Below are positions 7,530-13,006 of a stretch of DNA of 13,978 nt, piece by piece (position 1 is the stretch's first letter; every line of letters begins with the position of its first letter). The stretch is taken from the NCBI GenBank assembly GCA_025964215.1, contig JAOPZG010000004.1, positions 1 through 13,978 of the forward strand. The letters are read 5' to 3'. Source of the DNA: Conexibacter sp. (GTDB taxonomy: Bacteria; Actinomycetota; Thermoleophilia; Solirubrobacterales; Solirubrobacteraceae). A model generated the notes under the pieces. The model was not told the origin of the DNA, did not search any database, and saw only the letters and a list, made by a program, of their open reading frames with translations. A program made the translations under genes and the position numbers.

Positions 7530-7607
7530 GTTCGGGGCCGCGATGGTCGACGACGGGTCATCGGAAGAGACAGGGGACGGCACGTGGGACTCCTGGGTGA
7601 TGGGGCA

Positions 7608-7625
7608 CCCCCGCTTCGCTGGGGG
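7608..7625 (-). terminator. Possible hairpin between regulator gene and MBL operon
   Basis: CCCCC at 7608-7612 and GGGGG at 7621-7625 form a short strong stem with an 8-base loop, about 80 bases after the regulator stop and 90 before the MBL start. There is no T-run, so termination is likely partial at best. Confidence 0.3.
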
Positions 7626-7703
7626 ACGTACGCCGTGCGCGGTGGTCGCGCGCAGGAACCCACAACCTCACCACACGAGGAAGACGGAAACAGATTCGTG
7701 TAC

Positions 7704-9641
7704 TTATGCAGGACTTTTGCGATTATGCCGCGGCCGACGGGCTGTTTGGTGTTGGTCGGGCGGGCGGCCAGTGCAGGTGTAGAAGTGCCGTGCCTGGCCG
7801 CCGCTGCCTTGGCGGCGCTTCTCGATGTCCAGAGAGCCGATAGCGGCCAGCTTGCGTAGGCGCGGTTTGACCGTGGTCACGGCCACGCCTGCCGCTTCGG
7901 CGATCTGTTCGACGATGAACGACTGATCCAGCGTTACGGCCACCTCGTAGAGCTGCTGCTCTCTGGACCGGATGTGAGGTGCCTGATCTTGGGTGTAGAG
8001 CCGCTGGGCGTCCCTGCCGCGGCCAGCCTTCAGACGGCGCTCGACCACCAATCGATGCTGGTCTTTGAGCGCTCGGACGTCTCGGTAGACGTCTGTGCCC
8101 TTGCGTCCCAGTACCTCGGTCAGTTGGGCAGCAGTAAACGGCTGCGACATAGCCCGGCAAACTTCGTAGACCGCGTCCAGACGCTCGGCAAGCACCAGGC
8201 TGTTGTCGTTGGCCTTGCCGACCATGCCATGGCGGCGATCAAGGCCCCGTGCGGCCTCCAGGATCTCCTGGGTGCGCGGACCGATAGCGGCGATCAGCGA
8301 CAGCGGCCGAGCCGACACGGCGCCGGCCAGTGGCGCATGCAGTATTCGCACGGCGACCAGCCGCGAGACGGCATTGCGCACCGCGCTGGGCTTGAAACCG
8401 GTGGCCTCGATGAACTGCTCGATGGTGAACGTCGCATGCTGCTGGGCAAAACGGATCAGCTCCGGATAAAACGTGCCGCCGCGGTCGCGCAGCAGTTGAT
8501 CGAGCTCGGATACCTCCACCACCGCGATAGGCACGGACGCGACTGCCATCTGATCGTCTACGGGCGGCTGGGGTTGCTGGCGGTCCTCGCGGCGACGCTG
8601 AACCTCGGCCAGACACGCCAGTAGTCCGCCTGCGCGCACCACGGCGTCGTAAGACGGTCGGTGGCGCTGCTGTTCGGACCAGTGCAGATACGCCTCGTGG
8701 ACCCCAGTCGTGGCTGGGGCGTCCGGCCCTTTGAGCCAGTCGTCGTACTGCTCGACGGCATCGATGATCTGCGGCCGGGTGTGCTGACCATGGGCCGGCG
8801 GCATGTCGACCGTGGGGCGCGGGATATCGGCTGGCCACACCGGGAACGTGGTGAAGTCCGGGCGCGGCTGATCCTCGACCAGTTCAGACAGGGTGGCGCC
8901 GTCGGCCGCGAACGCGTCAATGGCCGCCTGCCGGTCTTCACCATGGGTACGCTGGCGGCGTGCCAGCGCGACGTTGCGCGACTTGGCGTAGGCGGCCAAC
9001 CCGTCGGCGGTTGGTGCGATCCCGAACTCCTTGATGACAGCGAGGATGACTTTGTCGCGCGGTGTGCCGGGCAGTCGCACGGGCGCGGCCGCCACGTAGC
9101 AGCCGGCCCACATCAGGCACTCATCCCACCCCTTCCCCAAGAACGCGACGATGCGGCCGCGGGAGGGCACGACGCCTCGGCCACCGTTGTCGGTCGCCAG
9201 TTCGGTGGCGTGGTCGTCGTAGTCAAGGCCGCGCAGCCGACACGCCTCGGGATCCTCACCGAGCCGCGTGGCATGGCGACGATGAACCATCCGGATCGCC
9301 CACCGCGCCTCATCTTCGTCCAGGTCAGGGGTTGGCGTGCTGCGTGCCAGCCCGTCCTGCGGGGCTTTGCCACCTAGGTAGACCGCGATGGCGATCTCCC
9401 TCAGCCGCTCCCAGCGAATAGGCCGGTCGGCGCCGGGCAACATGCGCGCGTGTTTGGCCGTTGGGCACGGCCGCCGCTGCGAATCGGGCCACCGGTCGGC
9501 CAAGGTGCGATCAAACTGCTCCTGGGTGACGGTGCCGGGCCACTCGGGGTTGGTCAGCCAGATGATCTCGCCGATCTGAGCTAGCCGCTGCTGTCTGGAT
9601 GCTCCAGGGCCGTAGGTGCCGTCATCGCGTTTGATCGTCAT
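7704..9641 (-). CDS. Large DNA-binding protein with HNH-associated-like repeats and three winged helices
   Basis: I do not recognise this 645-residue protein as a named family. The N-terminal half contains segments like the homing-endonuclease-associated repeat: PSRGRIVAFLGKGWDECLMWAG (159-180) and HEAYLHWSEQQRHRPSYDAVVRAGGLLACLAEV (315-347), with the W / RPS / G spacing of that helix-turn-helix unit. No HNH catalytic motif follows. The C-terminal half has three winged-helix-like units: 398-437 (TIEQFIEATGFKPSAVRNAVSRL), 494-551 (TAAQLTEVLGRKGTDVYRDVRAL...RLYTQ) and 567-623 (IVEQIAEAAGVAVTTVKPRLRKL...HFYTCTG). A role as transcriptional regulator or accessory protein for the element is the best inference. 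ATG 9641 overlaps the stop of a short upstream reading frame (ATGA). It is divergent from the transposase across a LexA box. Confidence 0.75.
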   Translation of the reverse strand: MTIKRDDGTYGPGASRQQRLAQIGEIIWLTNPEWPGTVTQEQFDRTLADRWPDSQRRPCPTAKHARMLPGADRPIRWERLREIAIAVYLGGKAPQDGLARSTPTPDLDEDEARWAIRMVHRRHATRLGEDPEACRLRGLDYDDHATELATDNGGRGVVPSRGRIVAFLGKGWDECLMWAGCYVAAAPVRLPGTPRDKVILAVIKEFGIAPTADGLAAYAKSRNVALARRQRTHGEDRQAAIDAFAADGATLSELVEDQPRPDFTTFPVWPADIPRPTVDMPPAHGQHTRPQIIDAVEQYDDWLKGPDAPATTGVHEAYLHWSEQQRHRPSYDAVVRAGGLLACLAEVQRRREDRQQPQPPVDDQMAVASVPIAVVEVSELDQLLRDRGGTFYPELIRFAQQHATFTIEQFIEATGFKPSAVRNAVSRLVAVRILHAPLAGAVSARPLSLIAAIGPRTQEILEAARGLDRRHGMVGKANDNSLVLAERLDAVYEVCRAMSQPFTAAQLTEVLGRKGTDVYRDVRALKDQHRLVVERRLKAGRGRDAQRLYTQDQAPHIRSREQQLYEVAVTLDQSFIVEQIAEAAGVAVTTVKPRLRKLAAIGSLDIEKRRQGSGGQARHFYTCTGRPPDQHQTARRPRHNRKSPA

Positions 9642-9874
9642 GTCGAACTCGAACTGGTCGCCATCAGAATGCGGTTGCCCTCCCCCAGCTGGTCGGCGGT
9701 GGCAACGCCAGGTTGAGGCTCACCGCTGGCCTCTCGCTCTCGTTCAGAAGGACTGATCCCCTCTGGGATGCAAGTGCGGGATGTAGGTTGGAGTGAGCGA
9801 TCTGCGTGTCGTTCTGCGGCGATCCACGGAGACTCGCGCCGCCAATTTTTCACACGAACAAGTGTTCGCATCAT
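9638..9874 (-). CDS. Doubtful 78-aa leader reading frame before the regulator
   Basis: The frame runs from the tandem ATG codons at 9874/9871 and ends with an ATGA overlap on the regulator start (9638-9641), as expected for a coupled leader. Against it: the first codons contain the LexA box, the likely leftward -10 box lies over the ATG, and the composition (Ser/Arg/Glu-rich, no domain) is unlike a folded protein. A shorter GTG start at residue 8 is possible. It may only be the 5' leader of the regulator message. Confidence 0.2.
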   Translation of the reverse strand: MMRTLVRVKNWRRESPWIAAERHADRSLQPTSRTCIPEGISPSEREREASGEPQPGVATADQLGEGNRILMATSSSST

Positions 9875-9877
9875 ACT
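9849..9877 (+). promoter_or_regulatory. Rightward promoter enclosing the LexA box (transposase direction)
   Basis: TTCACA (9849-9854, five of six to the -35 consensus) and CATACT (9872-9877) are separated by exactly 17 bp, and the LexA box fills that spacer from its first base. This is classic geometry for SOS repression. Leftward, TATGAT on the minus strand (9875-9870) is a good -10 with a weak -35, so the same site could control the regulator gene too. Confidence 0.55.
9855..9868. promoter_or_regulatory. LexA (SOS) box, perfect consensus
   Basis: CGAACAAGTGTTCG agrees at every position with CGAACRNRYGTTCG, the LexA site known from Bacillus; the actinobacterial form TCGAAC-N4-GTTCGA shares its core. 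It lies between the divergent regulator and transposase genes, so both are likely induced by DNA damage. Confidence 0.8.
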
Positions 9878-10415
9878 GGTAGCGCAGGGGTGCAGGAACT
9901 CGTCGGCCCGTGGCGTTCAGCAAGCCTGTCCGTAGCCAAAACGGGTTCTGCGCCCTACAGCGATAGCCGCATCGCCTCCACAAGAGAGCGATGCCATCGC
10001 GCCCTGTCTGGGCGCCCAAACCCGTTCCCGGTTACAGGTCGACCACGCCCCTGACCAACACGACACCGCTAATCACGCCGCCATCTGCATGTGCGAGCTC
10101 ATGGGCCGGCTGCCTGAACACCAGCAGCCGATGCTCAGCGGACGCCTTCGCCTATCCGGTCCATTCCGCCGCGGCGGTCCCTACGGTCAGCCGACGATGC
10201 ACAACCTCACCGCGGCGCCGCCAGGCATGGCGCCACCAAAGCCACCAGCCCTGGCCGCCCGAGGTGGGCGGCAGTAGCAGCCGCAGACGGCACGAAGCTG
10301 GTCGCGGCCACCTTCCACTCAACCAGAGCGAGCGCACGGAAGCGCTCACACGACGCAAGCAGGCGTCCTCCACCCCTCTCGCATCGCCGGTCGATGACCG
10401 CGGCCGTCCGGCGGT
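9878..10415. other. Long leader region without a convincing gene
   Basis: Some 540 bases separate the SOS promoter from the transposase frame. Both strands have open frames, but their residue make-up is typical of chance frames in high-GC DNA. The best small candidate is 10089-10277. No tRNA, terminator with T-run, or clear hairpin stands out. It may be a long 5' leader or a decayed gene. Confidence 0.5.
10089..10277 (+). CDS. Weak candidate small protein in the transposase leader
   Basis: This frame would give a 62-residue protein beginning MCELMGRLPEHQQPM and ending in a proline/alanine-rich tail. It lies about 200 bases after the SOS promoter and in the same direction. There is no ribosome binding site and no family resemblance. 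The frame is open upstream to 9936 but without a start codon. I keep it only as a possibility. Confidence 0.15.
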   Translation: MCELMGRLPEHQQPMLSGRLRLSGPFRRGGPYGQPTMHNLTAAPPGMAPPKPPALAARGGRQ

Positions 10416-11204
10416 GTGCGAGTGAGCTGGCACACGCATGCGGCGGCAGTCACCGCGGCACGCCCACGGCTCGTGAACGACCCCGAACGGCCGTTCCGGA
10501 TTGGCGAGTTCCCGATGCCCACGACCGTGACGGGCGTCGATTTCGCCGGCCACAACGTCGCCTCCTGGGACGTGCTGATCGGCACCCTCCAGGCTAAGGA
10601 GCAGTGGTGGGCCGACTTCGTTCGTGGCACCCAGATCGGCAGCTCCGCCACCGCCGCCAACGGCTGGACCGACGAGCACGGAAACTGGTGCCCTCACCGG
10701 CCGGTGTACGGGTCAACCAGCGACCAGGACGGGATACCGGACCCGCCGTTCCGGGTCGCCTACCTGCACTTCCGTCACTCGCGCTGCCAGAACCTGCACA
10801 CGTGGTGGGATCAGCACTTCGATGAAGACGACGCCCGCCAGATGGAGTTCGCGCCCGGCCCTGACGGCCACCACAAGCCGTCGGTGTGGCGCTGCTATCG
10901 CGCCTTCCAGCACCTAGAGCTGTGGTGCGCCGAGGAGTTCGAGGAACTGCATCGCAAGCTGCTTCACCTCATCGCCGACAAGGACCCGCTGGCGTTCCGC
11001 TACATCATGGTTGACGCCACCGAGATCGCAACCTGGGCAGTTGCCACCCACGACTGCCGCGAGGGCGAGTTCTGCCGCGGCAACCTGCACGGCAAGGCCC
11101 TGGGCAAGTTCGCCCGCGCCGCCAAGATCCACAAGGTCACCGCCCAAGACGCCGCCGACATCCGCCAGCAACTCATAGCCGACAACCGCAGCCCCGTCGG
11201 GTGA
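10416..11204 (+). CDS. DDE transposase, N-terminal part (first catalytic Asp)
   Basis: This 262-residue product is the front half of a DDE-type transposase. The diagnostic part is near its end: FRYIMVDATEIATWAVATHDC (194-214), where D200 in VDAT is the usual first catalytic aspartate, followed by a Cys- and His-containing stretch. The preceding 150 residues are rich in Trp and His (AKEQWWADF; NLHTWWDQHFDEDDA; HHKPSVWRCYRAFQHLELWCAEEFEELHRKL), likely a DNA-binding and helical region. The start is uncertain: GTG 10416 is the longest, but ATG 10515 (MPTTVTGVDFAGHN), preceded by GGCGAG, is preferable. The frame ends at TGA 11202-11204; the rest of the transposase continues in the +1 frame, open from 11179. 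It is downstream of the SOS promoter. Confidence 0.65.
   Translation: MRVSWHTHAAAVTAARPRLVNDPERPFRIGEFPMPTTVTGVDFAGHNVASWDVLIGTLQAKEQWWADFVRGTQIGSSATAANGWTDEHGNWCPHRPVYGSTSDQDGIPDPPFRVAYLHFRHSRCQNLHTWWDQHFDEDDARQMEFAPGPDGHHKPSVWRCYRAFQHLELWCAEEFEELHRKLLHLIADKDPLAFRYIMVDATEIATWAVATHDCREGEFCRGNLHGKALGKFARAAKIHKVTAQDAADIRQQLIADNRSPVG
11200..11204 (+). other. Possible +1 frameshift point between the transposase halves
   Basis: The first frame ends GTC GGG TGA C. Slipping +1 from GGG to GGU would skip the T and read GAC CAC CAC, continuing without a stop into the second frame, for a joined product of about 680 residues. Both frames overlap from 11179 to 11204. The GGG-UGA-C layout recalls the prfB frameshift site (CUU-UGA-C). 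A plain frameshift mutation is equally compatible. Confidence 0.35.
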
Positions 11205-11259
11205 CCACCACGCGACGGGCGACGGCTCCTCGCACGTCACCGGCGACATCACAAGCGCG

Positions 11260-12459
11260 GTGATCACCGGCGACCAGACCAGCAACGGCTACCGCTACTA
11301 CCTGCGGTTCCGCACCAAGCAGGGCCACTGGTACCGCATCCGTGATGTCGACGCCGGCGTACGCCTATATGAGAAGAAGGGCCGAGTCATGACTTCCTGG
11401 GTCGGCGGCCTGCGCACTGCTGGCACTGACCTGCACACCGGCCTGACCGTGGGCATCTCCCACGATTCCGCCACCCACTACGAACCGCGCGGCTACGACC
11501 CGCTGCTCAGCAAGATCGAACGCCAGACCGGCCGATCCGTGCTGGCCATGTCTACCGACAAGGCCGGCAGCATCAACTCCGCCTACTACCAGCAGGCCAT
11601 GGCAGGTCGAGCCGTGGTCAGCGAACGCCGGTCACACCCAACGTGGAAGACCTCCGACTACGACACCATCGACTACGACCGCCACACGTGGCGTTGCCCC
11701 ACCTGCCGCCACGAAGCGCGCCGCATCGGTGTCGTGCGGCGCAACGACGGCATGGCCATCAAGTTCCGGTGCGTCCCGCAGCCCGAGCCCCGTTGCGGCG
11801 TCTTTGAGCGAACGATCACCGAAGACCGAGCAACCGATCTGGGCCTGATCAGCCGCATGGACCCCGTGTGGCTGGCCCTGCACTACCAGCACTTCAGCGG
11901 TGCAGAACGCCCCCACGGACTGGCCCGCAGACGCTACAACGTCGCCGCCAAGGTCAAAGAGAACGCTCCCGAGCGCGTCGGCAACCACGTTCAGTACCTC
12001 TACTCCCTGGTCGCCCTGATCTTTGACGCGACCAAATACTGCTTGCGTATGGGCTACCTCGACTCGCCTGACGCTGTCGTCAAGCCCCCAGCACGCGCCA
12101 ACGCTGACATCGTCAACCTCACTGAGCTGGCCGAAGCCGAGCTAGAGGCACTGCTGGTCGAGCGCCGCAAGGTTGGCCTGCATCGCCCCTACGGCCCCGG
12201 CGCCGCCCGCTACGGCGGCCAACTGCTGCCGCCCTCACAGCACCGGTTCTATGCCGAGTGCAGGATCAAGCTCGATCCCGACACTGGCGAGATCCTCGAC
12301 GAGACGCCGCCTGCGACGAGGGGCGAACACGACGGTCACGTGAAGCGCAGCGGGCGGTCCCACAAGGACCGTAACGACGCCACGTCGACTCCGGACGACC
12401 GAGGAACAACCGGAGATGCTGGCGGCGGACGCGACGGCCCGAGTAGCCAGCCCGTCTAG
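11260..12459 (+). CDS. DDE transposase, C-terminal part (second Asp, zinc ribbon, Glu)
   Basis: This 399-residue frame carries the rest of the transposase core. It has DLHTGLTVGISHDSATHYEP (57-76), the second Asp in LAMSTDKAGSINSAYY (D100), an inserted Cys4 zinc-ribbon-like segment (C146, C149, C171, C179), and the Glu region FSGAERPHGLARRRYNV with E216, followed by a helical stretch NHVQYLYSLVALIFDATKY. Order and spacing resemble IS4/IS5/IS1182-like DDE_Tnp_1 enzymes, though I cannot name a family. The last 60 residues are hydrophilic and repeat-poor, probably disordered. GTG 11260 is the only sensible start; it has no ribosome binding site and sits in a 12-bp palindrome (11258-11269). The frame is open upstream to 11179, so this may only be made by frameshifting from the previous frame. 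Confidence 0.68.
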   Translation: MITGDQTSNGYRYYLRFRTKQGHWYRIRDVDAGVRLYEKKGRVMTSWVGGLRTAGTDLHTGLTVGISHDSATHYEPRGYDPLLSKIERQTGRSVLAMSTDKAGSINSAYYQQAMAGRAVVSERRSHPTWKTSDYDTIDYDRHTWRCPTCRHEARRIGVVRRNDGMAIKFRCVPQPEPRCGVFERTITEDRATDLGLISRMDPVWLALHYQHFSGAERPHGLARRRYNVAAKVKENAPERVGNHVQYLYSLVALIFDATKYCLRMGYLDSPDAVVKPPARANADIVNLTELAEAELEALLVERRKVGLHRPYGPGAARYGGQLLPPSQHRFYAECRIKLDPDTGEILDETPPATRGEHDGHVKRSGRSHKDRNDATSTPDDRGTTGDAGGGRDGPSSQPV

Positions 12460-12647
12460 GGCCTCTCTGCGACGTCAAGCAGACTGCGAGCCGCGCCCGT
12501 TTCCCGCCGGGTGGCTTCGTCATGCCGTGATCAAGGGTCCCGGCTACCGGATGTCGCGAGACACCCCGTCAGCGGGCCCGAGAGGACCTACCGGGGCGAC
12601 CCATGAGCGCTTACGTGAGCGGGTCGGCAGCCACGCCCGCTTCGCAG
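12460..12647. other. Right subterminal region of the island, no gene seen
   Basis: Some 190 bases between the transposase stop and the right inverted repeat hold no credible reading frame. Small imperfect palindromes occur, such as CGCTTACGTGAGCG. GGTCGGCAGCC near 12622-12632 mirrors GGCTGCGACC near the left end at the same distance from its repeat, a possible transposase binding site. Confidence 0.4.
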
Positions 12648-12665
12648 AGCGCCTTTCGCAAACCC
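12648..12665 (-). repeat. Right inverted repeat of the island
   Basis: AGCGCCTTTCGCAAACCC, the exact reverse complement of 4147-4164. It stands 17 bases before the end of the native 44-aa gene. CGCAG at 12643-12647 can pair with CTGCG at 12676-12680 around it, so part of it might also act as an imperfect terminator hairpin for that gene. Confidence 0.75.
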
Positions 12666-12682
12666 ACGCGCAAAGCTGCGTG

Positions 12683-12817
12683 CTAGTTGTCCTGCGTCGA
12701 CTTCGTGGGGTACGGACGGACGAGGAAGTCCGTGAGGAGCTCGTCGCGCGAGTCCTCGGTGCTCAACTCGAGCTGGGCCAGCAGCTCCGCGAGCTCATCC
12801 GTTGTCATGTCTTGCAT
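12683..12817 (-). CDS. Small acidic protein of 44 residues, unknown function
   Basis: I do not recognise it. The product begins MQDMTTDELAELLAQLELS, a Leu-rich acidic amphipathic helix, followed by a short second helix (DSRDELLTDFLV) and a polar tail ending PTKSTQDN. It could be a small interaction or regulatory protein. The start at ATG 12817 is chosen over an upstream GTG (12877) because AAGGA stands six bases before it (12824-12828). It lies between ftsZ and the island and reads leftward; the island's right border touches its stop codon. Before the insertion it would have faced the Cys-rich gene at 3897. Confidence 0.5.
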   Translation of the reverse strand: MQDMTTDELAELLAQLELSTEDSRDELLTDFLVRPYPTKSTQDN

Positions 12818-12823
12818 GGTGCG

Positions 12824-12828
12824 TCCTT
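12824..12828 (-). promoter_or_regulatory. Ribosome binding site deciding the start of the 44-aa gene
   Basis: AAGGA on the minus strand, six bases before ATG 12817. The upstream GTG at 12877 has nothing comparable, so the shorter product is preferred. Confidence 0.5.
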
Positions 12829-12920
12829 GCGGCGGTGACGAAGCTGGAACGGGGGTGTCCCGGGTAATTGTCGTCACTTCAGGTGCTCGGCGCCATCCCC
12901 GGTTCTTGGGATTCTGCCGT

Positions 12921-12953
12921 CCGACGGAGGACCTGCACCTGGTCCTCCGTCGG
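12921..12953. terminator. Perfect 13-bp hairpin downstream of ftsZ
   Basis: CCGACGGAGGACC (12921-12933) and GGTCCTCCGTCGG (12941-12953) are perfect complements around a 7-base loop. It lies about 55 bases beyond the ftsZ stop. No T-run follows on either strand, so it is a terminator of the GC-hairpin kind or an RNA 3'-end stabiliser. Confidence 0.6.
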
Positions 12954-12977
12954 GGTCCGAGCCCTCTTTGCCGCCTA

Positions 12978-12999
12978 GTTGGTCCGCATGCGGACCAAC
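12978..12999. terminator. Perfect 22-bp palindrome right after ftsZ
   Basis: GTTGGTCCGCA followed at once by TGCGGACCAAC forms a perfect palindrome starting seven bases past the ftsZ TAG. With the hairpin at 12921 it makes a tandem stop after ftsZ. A palindromic protein binding site is the alternative. Confidence 0.55.
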
Positions 13000-13006
13000 A
13001 CCGCTG

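Larger units (their letters stand above)
4144..12682. mobile_element. Putative 8.5-kb transposon-like island with 18-bp inverted repeats
   Basis: A perfect 18-bp inverted repeat (4147-4164 and 12648-12665) encloses all accessory genes: HEPN-like protein, MBL operon, DNA-binding regulator, SOS promoter and split DDE transposase. Beyond the 18 bp, GGCTGC begins 34 bases from each repeat's outer end, followed by (C)GACC, which looks like a subterminal binding site. CACG adjoins CTAG on each outer side (CTAG at 4140-4143 and 12683-12686), so I place the tentative borders there with CTAG as a 4-bp target duplication. On the right, 13-14 extra bases separate CACG from the 18-mer, and CTAG also occurs elsewhere nearby, so the exact borders are uncertain. 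The left gene group has more A/T in third codon positions than the flanks. Whether the transposase in it acts on these ends is inference. Confidence 0.5.

Noticed and set aside
9644..9657. Tandem CGAACT copies just upstream of the regulator start, considered as a second LexA box
   Set aside because: They are direct, not inverted, repeats and lack the GTTCG half-site at the right spacing.
10152..10697. 181-aa leftward frame over the transposase start
   Set aside because: Gly/Arg/Trp-rich chance composition, and it overlaps the better supported rightward transposase frame.
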